A DNA stretch of 64,000 nucleotides from assembly GCA_029378245.1 (NCBI GenBank), contig JARKIF010000005.1:2976001-3040000 (forward strand), given 5' to 3'. The notes under the pieces are model-generated. The model was not told where the DNA came from. It did not search any database and saw only the letters and a program-made list of their open reading frames with translations. The position numbers and the translations under genes are program-made. The DNA is from Roridomyces roridus. Its lineage: Eukaryota; Basidiomycota; Agaricomycetes; Agaricales; Mycenaceae. This document shows positions 1 through 10,100 of this stretch, piece by piece (position 1 is the stretch's first letter; each line of letters opens with the position of its first letter).

Positions 1-1
1 A

Positions 2-1171
2 TCAAGGCTTCTTCTCCTTGATGGGCGTGGAGGTGGAGACCGGGGCCCAGATGCTGGCAGAGAGACCAGGCTTGTTCGCGTCTTCGACCTTCTTGACCTT
101 GGGTACGAAAGCGAGCGCATGGGCGTTAAGCGGAATCGGCGCAGGAGGAGCCGTGATGCGCGTCGGGCAGCCACCGCGGGACCATTGGAAAGACAGAGGC
201 TTGGTGGGCACCCACTCCTGCTTGACGGTGGTGAGGCCTGCGGCGGGGAAGAAGGCCGGGACTGTGGGCTTGAGGGCGACCTTGTTCGTGACAGCGGCGG
301 TGAGCTTGGGGCTGCTGATGCCCAGGTCGGAGAGGTCGGTTGGAAGAGAACGCGAAGCGGCCAGCGTTGAGCGGAGGGCCGCGGACAGAAGTGGTGTGGA
401 CAACGACACGGAAAGACGCCCAAATGAACCGAAAAGAGACCCAACGGGCTTGGTTTCTGTCTCATCCCCAACGAGGGTGGTGTCAGCGTCGTACATGTCC
501 ACCTGCACTGGGGTGCGGCGGCGGAATCTGCTGCTGATTGCGATCCCGGCTCGTTGCAGGGAGCGTAGGAGAAGCGACAAAACCGATGACGACTTGATCC
601 AAACGAGCAGGCAGGCCACGATGAGACCCCATATGACGAGGGCCATGGTCGCGAGGACGAATGTCTTGCCGTTGACGATGGTAGTGGTGGGGATATCGGC
701 ACTGGTAACGGGCATCTCCTCCTCGATGAAAGTAAACATTTCGTCCTTGTCGTATGTCGCGACGGCGAGGGCCATGGGCGAGGTCGCCGCCATTTGTTGG
801 AGGATCTGGGCTCGCATGACGTGGAGCAGTACCAACGCGACCGGTATCAGCGAGGCCTGAGATACTGGGCGAGGCCTTGGAGTGGCGAGGACGAGCGCCT
901 GGGTCGGAGGTTGCTGTCCATGGGCGGGACGCTTGATGCCATTGACGAGGCGTTTGACCACCATAGCGAACCTAAATACGACCGGGACAATCACGAACAC
1001 GTTCACGCCATATGATTTGAGGAGGAGGAGGACGAGGACGGCGTTGGGGACCGTCGTGGAACCGGCGAGGGTCGCGAGGGCGAACTTGAGGAGGCCAGGA
1101 CCAAGGAAGGCCACCAACTGGGCGGAAGCGAGGCCGAGGAGGTAGAAGAGCACGGAGTGGAGGAGGAGCAT
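2..1171 (-). CDS. Multi-pass membrane protein of unknown function, copy 1 (early stop)
   Basis: I do not recognise a family. The 389-residue reading frame has three to four hydrophobic segments in the first 130 residues, another near residues 175-195 ending in the motif VWIKSSS, and a Pro/Thr/Ser-rich tail with the motif FQWSRGGCPTR. It is closely related along its whole length to the gene at 32043-33254. Compared with that copy it ends about 25 codons early: where copy 2 has CGA (Arg, complement of 32118-32120), this copy has TGA (complement of 2-4). The sequence upstream is also duplicated, including the TATA-like box. The start was set at the ATG aligning with the second copy. Whether the shortened protein works is unknown. 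Confidence 0.6.
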   Translation of the reverse strand: MLLLHSVLFYLLGLASAQLVAFLGPGLLKFALATLAGSTTVPNAVLVLLLLKSYGVNVFVIVPVVFRFAMVVKRLVNGIKRPAHGQQPPTQALVLATPRPRPVSQASLIPVALVLLHVMRAQILQQMAATSPMALAVATYDKDEMFTFIEEEMPVTSADIPTTTIVNGKTFVLATMALVIWGLIVACLLVWIKSSSVLSLLLRSLQRAGIAISSRFRRRTPVQVDMYDADTTLVGDETETKPVGSLFGSFGRLSVSLSTPLLSAALRSTLAASRSLPTDLSDLGISSPKLTAAVTNKVALKPTVPAFFPAAGLTTVKQEWVPTKPLSFQWSRGGCPTRITAPPAPIPLNAHALAFVPKVKKVEDANKPGLSASIWAPVSTSTPIKEKKP

Positions 1172-1251
1172 GGTGTTGTAGACACTAGCAAGGTTCGTAG
1201 ATGACGGGGGAAGTCAAGAACGAATGCAGTACGAGCGAGTGTCAGCCACCC

Positions 1252-1260
1252 TCTTATACC
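1252..1260 (-). promoter_or_regulatory. TATA-like box upstream of membrane-protein copy 1
   Basis: On the minus strand this reads GGTATAAGAG, about 80 bases before the ATG. The same block is conserved upstream of the second copy, at 33338-33345. The placement supports a core promoter, but there is no expression evidence. Confidence 0.4.
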
Positions 1261-1473
1261 TGCGATCGGGAATCTTTCTACGAATATGGACACAGAATTT
1301 GAAACAAAACTCACGAGGAAGAAGGGCCTTCAAACCGAGGGTCAAAACGCGATGACATGTTCAAAGTTCAAGACGAAAGCAGACCGTGGGATCATCAAAG
1401 ACTCTTGCTTCCACCTTCCTCAATCTCGACTTGAATTACTTTTGGAAACATCCACAAGGCGATTCCGTATAGC

Positions 1474-2023
1474 TGTTACGATCCGATTCCAAAGGACAAG
1501 TCCGGGGTAGATACCGGAACTCCGGTAATGACCGGAGTTGGAGGGAGTCAACCGGAGGAGTGATCTAAGAGCACCACAGAGGAGTAGGGTGTCTAAGATG
1601 CCTTGCTATGCTGATAGGAAGGGAAGGAGTAGGAACCAGCCAAGACGAGTAGTCAAGAACGTCAATTATCAACTAAGGTTGAATACAGATAAGGAAAGTC
1701 TTATATACGAGTAAGTAGAGATATATGTCATTACCACAGATCAGTAATGGAAACGGACTTATACGGCTATGTGGATATAAGCTGATTAAGTCCGCATGGA
1801 ATGATCAAGTGGATATCCTGATGAATACCAAGTCCGGTTGGGAAACACTCAGATACCTTCATCGCGTGAAAACCCGAGTACCCGGATGGAACCGGGGAGC
1901 ACGTGATGCGCTACTACGTCGGGAGGCATCCCGACGTCTGACCGGAGTTGAGTACCGGAGTTGAGTACCGGAGTTGAGTACCGGAGTTGAGTACCGGAGT
2001 TGGTGTTGGAACGGGACATAACA
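1474..2023 (+). mobile_element. LTR of a retrotransposon (5' LTR remnant)
   Basis: The segment starts TGTTACG and ends CATAACA, giving the TGTTA...TAACA terminal inverted pair usual for LTRs. It is followed by a gag-like reading frame. The left edge is supported independently: similarity between the duplicated blocks at 1-1473 and 32120-33580 stops exactly at 1473. Flanks (GTATAGC left, GTATCCC right) give no clean target duplication, as expected if this is the 5' LTR of an element whose 3' end is lost. Direction is inferred from the gag remnant. Confidence 0.55.
1939..2004 (+). repeat. 13-bp tandem repeat inside the LTR
   Basis: About five head-to-tail copies of TACCGGAGTTGAG lie near the 3' end of the LTR. 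Diverged single copies of CCGGAGT also occur at about 1515-1555. They may be regulatory repeats of the element or simple slippage products. Confidence 0.8.
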
Positions 2024-2166
2024 GTATCCCCCTCTTAGGCTCTTGCCCTCAAGAGCCCAAGAGAACGGTAGAAATGATTGCCGGTAGCTGAATGAATGGC
2101 CGGAGCCGAACAAAGAAAGTTTGGCGAAGTTTGTTCCGGATCAATCTCTCTTTGACTCATACCACC

Positions 2167-2800
2167 ATGTCGACCCACTCGCGCCACTCCCTGCCCCCTC
2201 ATCGCGACGACGAAGACAAGGACAAGAAAAACCAAGCTCCGACCCCGGACCCGGAGGACGATGACGAGGTCTCGCCAGAGACCATTGCAATGCTCGAGGA
2301 GGCGCTGGCCAAGGCGAAGGAAAAGGCAGCGAGGGTGAAGGCAGCGAAGAAGGCCAAGGAGGAGAGGCTGGCGGCTGAGAGAGAGGCGGAGGAACGAAGG
2401 CAGGCAGAGTTGGCGGTGGAGGCTGAGAGACGCGAGCGTCTCGTGAATGAAGTGGCGCGGAGGCGCGACCTTCATCACGAGCTCTGGGAGGAAGCCGAAG
2501 GACTCGCTCTGGAACGACACGCCCCTCGACACCAGCCTCCTAACCCCCATGACCTCATGACTCCGGGTTCCGTCAAGGTCCCCCTCCACTTCTTCATCGA
2601 CCTCGCCTATTACGCCAAAATCGGCCGGGATTGAGTCATCCATGAGGACGCAGATTGGCAGCCCTCGACGCCTGGAGAGGACGATTACGTGGGGATCGAG
2701 TGGGATGAAGAGGAGGAGAAACAGGGTGAGGAAGAAGTGGAACCGGAGCCGGAGGTGGAGAACGTGCCCGAGGAGGAGGTAGGTGGCCGTTGTCGATAGG
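2167..2800 (+). pseudogene. Gag-like retrotransposon ORF, broken and truncated
   Basis: The frame opens with MSTHSRHSLPP and continues through an acidic stretch (PDPEDDDEVSPET) into a long Lys/Glu/Ala/Arg-rich helix that looks like a coiled coil. An in-frame TGA at 2632-2634 interrupts it. The same frame stays open after the stop, with another acidic stretch (WDEEEEKQ), until about 2800, where unrelated palindromic repeat DNA begins. The composition and the place just inside an LTR fit the 5' part of gag in basidiomycete LTR retrotransposons. No protease, reverse transcriptase or integrase follows, so this is a remnant. Confidence 0.5.
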
Positions 2801-2805
2801 GATCA

Positions 2806-3563
2806 CCAGTGGCAGCACCCAGAATGCATTATGGGCACGTTTGGCTGGGACCCGTATTGCAATACGAGCGCACCTCGGCCGGCCGGCCAGCATGTGCCCG
2901 TAATGCATTACGGGTCATAGGGTGAAACACAAAAGAACTCAAAGGTTAACAGCAGGAATTGAACCCCAAACCTCCTGCTGTCAACTTACCAGAGCAGAAG
3001 ACAGACACCATAACCAACTAGACCATTATAGAGTGACAGATAGCTGCCAACATCAAGCCAAGCTATGCCCCCAGACAGAGATCCAGCCGTGAATTGGTGG
3101 TTAGACGACGGTTAGGTTAGGTTAGGTTAGGTTTGGTGTGGCCCAGGACTGTCAACATCCCCCCCGCGGCCTCGGCTGTGAATACCGCTCACAGAATCCA
3201 CTGTGAATTGGCGGTTAGGGGCAATATCCACTGTGAATCCGGGGTTAGGGGGGTGAATGCTGGGTTAGGGTTAGGTTGGGTGGCTGGTATTGTATGGGCT
3301 GCCAATATTTTAACCAGTGTGGTTACTATAGTGTAGTAGTAACAGTTGCCATTCTGATTACATAATGCTGGTCTGGAGGCTGTGGGTTCAACCCAGGCTG
3401 CTGGCTGCTGTTTTTGGGTTAGGGGCTGTGCTGCTGTCAACAGGCTTTTCAGAGGCTGTGTACCCAGAATGCATTATGGGCACACGTTGGCCGGCCGGCC
3501 AAGGTGCACCCGTAATGCAATATGGGCTCCGGCCAAATGAGCCCACATTGCATTAAGGGTACA
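2806..3563. repeat. Patchwork of palindromic and TTAGG-like repeats
   Basis: Two related palindromic modules lie at about 2817-2916 and 3461-3562. Each pairs an AATGCATTATGGGCAC arm with a GTAATGCA arm around GGCCGGCCGGCC. The first contains an 18-nt perfect palindrome, CCCGTAATGCATTACGGG. Between them are about four TTAGG units (3110-3133), TTAGGGTTAGG near 3265, and three degenerate copies of ACTGTGAATTGGCGGTTAGGG. No convincing reading frame is present. Confidence 0.6.
2944..3050 (-). ncRNA. tRNA-like Pol III promoter unit (tRNA relic or SINE head)
   Basis: On the minus strand an A-box-like TGGTCTAGTTGG (3014-3025) is followed 48 nt later by a B-box-like GGTTCAATTCC (2955-2965). The B box lies in a long hairpin whose arms (GTTGACAGCAGGA and its near complement) pair over 12 of 13 positions. 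I cannot close a normal acceptor stem, and the T stem is imperfect, so a working tRNA is unlikely. The adjoining palindromic module suggests the head of a SINE-like element. Confidence 0.4.
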
Positions 3564-3582
3564 ACCACACCTCCAAATTCGC

Positions 3583-3750
3583 ATGCCAATCTGGGGGAAG
3601 GTTGGAATCGTCGTCGTTCTTTTCACGGACGCCAAAGAGGGGGAGTACGATGTGGGCAACCTTTGCTTGTCGGTCAACAAGCGTGTCGAGCTGACCATTG
3701 GGACCTGGGATGCGACCACCTTCCCTTCTCGCACGTATTATGTACAGTAG
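3583..3750 (+). other. Short orphan coding-like fragment (55 codons)
   Basis: This short open frame has a protein-like composition (MPIWGKVGIVVVLFTDA at its start, then a mixed hydrophilic/hydrophobic run to VQ-stop). It lies between repeat modules and the KDZ transposase gene. It may be an exon relic of a lost gene. I do not recognise it and no splice partner is evident. Confidence 0.2.
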
Positions 3751-4116
3751 CAGCATATAATGGGTAGACACCTTGTAAATAACCTAACTGTAAAACACAT
3801 GTATGTATGTCGCTAATACCATCAATTTACCATTAACCCCGGGCGCACTTCAAGGACAACTCCACGCCCTCAAGAGCAACTCACGGAACCGCGCGCTTGA
3901 AACAGGTGTGCATTGTTCTCCCTTTTCTCGTTTCTTTTTTGACGACTCGACAGATTTGATTTTGTATTGTTCTTGACGTGTTGTTGACGCGTTGTTGACG
4001 CGTTGACACCTGTCAAACGTTGTTATTGAATTTGTCCTGCCTCCTATTCTTCTGCCAAGTGAGTGGGTTAGATAGAGAACGCGCGCGTCAGGTTCTGATA
4101 CGTTTGTAGAAACAGG
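3751..4116. other. 5' flank of the KDZ transposase gene, no gene seen
   Basis: No supported reading frame. There are AT-rich tracts and a cluster of GTTGACGCG-type repeats near 3975-4005 (TTGACGTGTTGTTGACGCGTTGTTGACGC). The left terminus of the KDZ element should lie here, but I could not identify an inverted repeat matching the far side. Confidence 0.4.
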
Positions 4117-7100
4117 ATGGCGGGTTTGAAGAAGACCAGGCTGAACAAGAAAAACAAGCAGAAGATCGCGCAGTTAGCCCAATCCCAGCCCAGCCTACAG
4201 CCCGGGCCCTCGGTGCCACACCCTCTGAAGAGGAAGAATGTCCAGCAACCCACGATGGTTGGACCTGGGAGGCGCACCATGGTGCAGACTTTCCGGCAAC
4301 CTCTGCCACCCCCTGAGACTTCGGATGAGGAGGAGGAGGAGGAGGAGGAGACCCACCATTTGCAAGCTCCATCGTCGGATTTTCCGGATTTCGACGTCGA
4401 ATTGGACGACATAGGCGTGGAGCAGTCGGAGGATGGGTGGCACACGGATCAGTCTACCCATTCTCCACGCAGGCGGCGGCGCGAAACTCAGTCCCCCGAC
4501 AAACCTCACCGTCAAGCCAAGGAGTCCCAAACTGTGGCTTGGACGAACATGATGCCAGAGCTCGTTCCGCTGTTTCTGGACTTGTCCAGCGACACGCAGT
4601 CGTGGAAGGAGTACGGTCGGCTGGAACGGCTGGACACCGAGCGCGCGTGCGGATGCGAGGATGTGGTCGAGTTGGACCTGAGCATTGTAACGTTCACAGG
4701 TGTGTTTTTTTGGACATAATCCACCGAATGCAATGAACTGAAATGACCGCACCAGGCATATACAACGCTCGTGTAGAGGTCTGCGCTTGCGAATCCGCTC
4801 CGAAAAGGCTGCTTCGTTCGGGCTGCTTCCCTTGCGCGCCCCAACGTCCAGGCCTCGCGGTAGACGTGCGAGTACTGGAGTTCTTCAGGTCGCTGTACCT
4901 CAGAATAGCCCCGAACAAAAGCGTGGGCATTGGCGCGCTTCAGGACCACCTGGAGAAAATGGGATACCAATTGGCGAGCAATGTAAGATTCAAGATATCA
5001 TATTAGCGACTGTTCTAATTTACAGACAGGACGCTTTGGTGCGACAATTCGGTGCCGCTCTCGACTGGTACACGTATTTGACACATCAAGCCGAGGCGTA
5101 CATCGACCAAAAATTGGACACCCTCCGCACCTCCTCCCAGACCCCCGATCTCCCTCCTCCCACCCCAATCATACCAGAGACGCCCCAGCCTGCAGCAACG
5201 GCATCGGGTTCGCGTGGAAGCAAACGCGCGCGTGCCGACGACGACAACGAAGAGCCTGGCCCAAACCGTGGCAAGAAGGCACGCACGAAGGGACCGGAGA
5301 AACCCAAACCGGAGAACCCGTTCCCAGAGCCTCCCAACCTCGATCACCCCAGCGAATATCTTGGCAGTCGCTGTCCCTTGTGCTTTGGAGGAGACGAGTG
5401 GGGTCACCTATAGATCCCTTATATCCCCACTAACTAGAAGGGACGGTGGGGGGTACCGTCCCTTCTAGTTAGAAGGGATAGAAGCCGGCGCCCCATGTCG
5501 CAATAAATGTCGCAACAAAAGGCGCAATAAATTCGATAAATCTGGACTTAAAGTACATAAACACCAAGTCCCCTGTGCATGCTGCAATAAAACTGATAAA
5601 ATGTGGTATAAGCCGGACTCGGAGATCGTTTTGTCTCCCTGTTAAGTAATACTTCCAAATGTGGCAGAAACTCTTCCAAAACGAGAACTTGGGCAATGTA
5701 ACAAAACGGTGTTGTCTGATGAAATTACCTTGCTTCTCGCCGCTTCTCATCACGCGCGGTCGGCATCGACGCTGGGTTGCAATCAAATGCAACGGATTCA
5801 TATTATGTACAGGATGGTGCGTAGTGGATTACGCTTGCAGCCATCACGCTTCCTGGGCACACGCGCTCGCTGCTTCCCGCCTTCCCGCTCCCTGCTTCCC
5901 ACCTTCCCGCTCGCTGCTTCCCCCACCACCGTGCGACCTTCGCTCCTTCCCCACCACCACCTCCTTTCGTGCTTCCACGTCGCCGCGTTTGTACTGGCTG
6001 CTCCCCTCCCTGTCGCGATGTCATTGGGTGGGTATTGCCATACTGCTGGCCTGCAGTTGTGACGATGGGAGCGAGTTAGCACAATCACGTTTCTCGGTAT
6101 CGCACTCGGCGGGATTGGACGCTGCTGCTGCACAGGGACAGTAGGGCATCAGGGGCAGCAGAGCATGAGCGTGAGCACGATGCTGCGTATGGACATGTAC
6201 CAGTTGGGGTTTAATCGGCGTGTACCTGTGAGGTCTTTAGAACGAGAGTGGAATATGCAAAAAAAAGAATACATGCGCAATGAAAGCGATATTTAGACTG
6301 GTCGTGTCACAGTGGTAGGCCTGGAGTGGGGAGAGAAGAGAGGAATTGGAGCTGGAGATAGATGGAGGGCAGCCCAAACGGCTCCAGGATTCTAATGTGC
6401 AAACGCCGTCATTCTTTCCCACCCACCGCGCTCCCTCGCTCTACTCGCAGGCGGACGCGCCAGCCGCCGCGGCGTGCTCCATACAGACCAAACTCTCGTG
6501 TATGGATGACCCGTGCGCTGAGAACAACGGCGGGGGAGTGTGTATGCGCATGCGGGAGGCTTCGTGGCCTGTGAGCGTAGCAATGCAGGGATGTCGATGT
6601 GGAGATGGTGGTGCGGAAAAGCTGTTGTGCGCGGGAGAATGACATGGAGCCGGTTTTCAAATTGGTGTGCAGAGGAGCGACGACGGCGCGTCGGGGCGAT
6701 GGGAAGGGGCGGAGGTCGCGAGGGGTGGGCAGGAGCGAGGAGGGAGGGGATGCCCGATTCGGAGTGCAGACTGGACATCTATGGTGAGAGAAAAGATGAA
6801 TTTGGGTCCAGCGGAAAAGGTCTAGGCGAAGGAAGCGCGAGCAGACGCGGCTTGGGAGTCCCAGGGGGCAAGTCTCTTGCCGGCGGTTTACAGAGCGCGA
6901 GAGAGGAGGCAAATGAGGAAAGAATTGAGATAGTACTCACGATGAATGTCTCAAGACGGCTGCATGCAAGGAAAAAATGATCTGGCACCTAAAAAGAATG
7001 AGCGAGCAGCCAGAATTAATTGTAGACGGAAGGAGAGAGTGCCTAGCATGGATACCGTGCTCCGTGGTGGGAACCGGGTCCATGGATGGGGTGGGGGTGT

Positions 7101-10100
7101 CGGGATGAGGGAGAAGATGGTACGCACGATGGGTATCATTGAGAGACGGGACGTTGCGGGTTGTGTGGATGATGCAGTGAGGGGTGAGGGAGGAGAGGCG
7201 TCGAGGTCAAACGAGCACAGTCTGAGAGGGACAATTGGGTCATATGCGGCGGCGACTTGGCGGCGACGCACCTGCGGGATGCCACGTCATCCACCGCGTG
7301 CTCCTCCACCCTCCAAGGCATCCCAGAGCTTGAGGGGGTCGATCTCTGTGGTAAATGGTGTCATTTGACCGCGTTGGACGTCCTGGATACAAGAAGAAGA
7401 TTCAGAGGTCGAGGTACGGAAGAGAGAAACATGGTCACATGATGCATCAGCAATGCAAGATGTCGATGCTCGCGTGCGCGTTTTATGGAGTCTGTGATTT
7501 TTTTGGCTCTCCTACACTGACAATTGCACTCCGAGCTCATCTTGCTTTCGTCTCATGAATAACTTGTTGAGTACAAGACACCCGAAGACGTGGGAAATTC
7601 ATTTGTATCCACAAACGGTGTTCTCTCCGCAATCTCTCCGTCGACGCGATCTTATACATCCTATCAGTGACGCCAACGCCGGTATTTACATCTCAAGTAT
7701 GCACTGTGTATCTCTAATGGACTGCAATATGAATGAGAGCCAAGAGTTGTGGCTTAAAGTTGCGTGCTTGAGAAACCCGGTCTTTAGGAAACTGAGGCTA
7801 AACTCTGTTCCTCTCGGCGTCTGAACCAGAGCGAATACGCTCGGAGGCAACAATACTTAACATAGCATGAAATTAGTCACCGATAACAAGGAATGGAAAG
7901 CAGTGGGACTGTACTTGCAGTGGAATCCTTCACTGTTTAGTGTGAATTGTGCACGAAGGATTCATGAGTGCTGCAAGCCACCGAGCAGGTTTCGATAAAA
8001 TGCGGTTGAGGGATGGAAAGAGACGATGGGAAGGTACCTTCGTGGCTCTATTGAGGTGGTACATAGTTGAGACGTGGAGGTGAAAGGGAGAGAGTGGTGA
8101 TCGAGTGCAAATACCAATATGGATCTGGCTCTCAATGTCAGTTCCCGAATGAAATTAAATGATGATTTTAATCCTACCACCTTCAACACTCCTTTGTTCG
8201 TCCCATATTTTATTTAGTGTATGTATGGATACACCAGCTACTCAGAAAAAAAATCTCAGCTCACCAGCTTCCCCAGTAAATTTCTGAAAAATCCAAAAGT
8301 CCGCTGAACACAACTTGCCTCGATTATCGTTCAAACGAGGCCGAATACCCGTGTATTTAACCTCCCCAGTGTTGAGCAAGATTGGTCAAGTGGAAGTGGT
8401 GGGACGGATGAATGTTCCCGAATTAAATGATGTGAATATCCGATTCGGGATGCATTCATCGAGCAACTGCCCAGACGAGATGGGAGGTAAAATACATGAG
8501 TTGAGATGTATTACTAGTACAAGACAAGCCGTGTTCATACAGAGGGAGAAGTGGGAAGGCACGAGAGTGCTCGACCGCGTTCTCGAGTCTTGACATCCCT
8601 GCGCACAACGCCGCCGTGCTCTTCATCTCCCCAGTATGCCGAACTCGACATCCGACTCCTCCTCAAGTCCGCATACTCGACACCAGCACCATGCATATTC
8701 CCATGCTGAACGCCACATACTCGCATAGTCGACACAGCGCATGCCTGGCGTCGCCACGTGCAACGTTGCGGTGCCCATCGTCTTTGCTGCTGGCATGAAA
8801 AGCGAAACGACGTGCTCCACAGCCAACTGAGAGAGCCATATTTCATGACTCCCGCTGCGTGCTTATCGTATCCACGCTGCTCGACGGCCGCGTCCCCGCG
8901 CTCAACACCACCGCACCCAACGCATCTGCGGTGGACGAGGCTGCCAGCCACGCAGGTAACGCAGCATGCGGACAGCAGTGGTGGGAAGGAGAAAGGGATG
9001 AGAAGGGAGCTGGGGCGAAGAAGACGAATTGGCAGATATTGAATATGCCGCTATCAACGTCGTCAGCTGTTTTCCGACGCACTGGTACACTCCGCAGTCG
9101 TATTCAAGAAACAATCCCCCGGAGATTGAGCCCACACGTTGTCTATTCCCGCACCCAAAACCTAGGTGGTCGACGAGGCAGTCAGCCAGTCTTCATCACG
9201 GCGTGTCCTGAAGCACGACAGGTGGGGAACGCAGCAGGCGGGCAGCATACGTGAGCCCGCCAGACAACGATGTGGAGGAGAGGAGGGGAATGGGACGAGA
9301 ATGGGATGAGAAGGCAGCCGGAGCGAGGGAGACGAATTGGTGGATGATGATGGAAATGTCATCGTTAGCTGTTTTCCTGGCCGTCAGCTTTTCCCTGGCA
9401 CAGAAGACCACCTCGACACACCTGTATATTCCGCAGTCGGATGCAAGCAACAATTCCCCCGAGATTTAGCCCACACACTGACGCAAAGACCCAGCTGGCT
9501 AGCTTGCTGGTGCGGTTCGAAGACCCAGGGACCAAGGACAAGGAAGAGGAACCAGACTAGCCAAGATACGAATAGAGCGAAGAGAGTGAGTCGGATGTGC
9601 CAGGGAGTGCAGGCAGTTGACGAGGAGGGCCAGACAAGAGAGGGCCGAGGGAGAGAGCAGGGAAGCACACGTAAGTATCGGTCCCGCAGTCCAAATTGCA
9701 CCCGAATTGCACCCGTAATGGCACCATTTTAATTTCTTTCTCATCTCTCGTCTCTCTGCTCAACCACCCTTGCTCTCTCGACTGAGGCCGCGCTATCAGT
9801 TTCCAGCCTCTCACCGCATCCCCTCCGTCTCATATCGCTGCCCAGCCTACCCCGCCACCAAGCCCGAGCCCGAACCCAGGCCCTGCCCATGCCGCCGAAT
9901 GGCAGTGCTATGTACCATCACCCTCTCCGTGACGCACCCATCGCATTTCCGTACATAGCTGGGTGACACACTCCTATCGTGAGTATTGCTGGCGCTGCCC
10001 GCTGATGCTGCCTGCCGCGGATTGATTCCTGGCGCATGTGTATCCGGGTGTGCTGGGTTCTGCCCCGTTTTCCGTGGAGCTATCCGCTGATTTACGCTTT

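Noticed and set aside
2035..2643. Minus-strand 202-codon frame opposite the gag-like ORF
   Set aside because: Leucine/serine-rich antisense shadow of an Arg/Glu/Lys-rich coding strand.
3105..3300. True telomere end
   Set aside because: Only a few TTAGG/TTAGGG units, interrupted and surrounded by other repeats on both sides; interstitial at best.
6346..7442. Several 60-170 codon frames on both strands inside the inserted element
   Set aside because: No motifs, no splice partners, and overlapping frames of equal length on both strands in GC-rich DNA.
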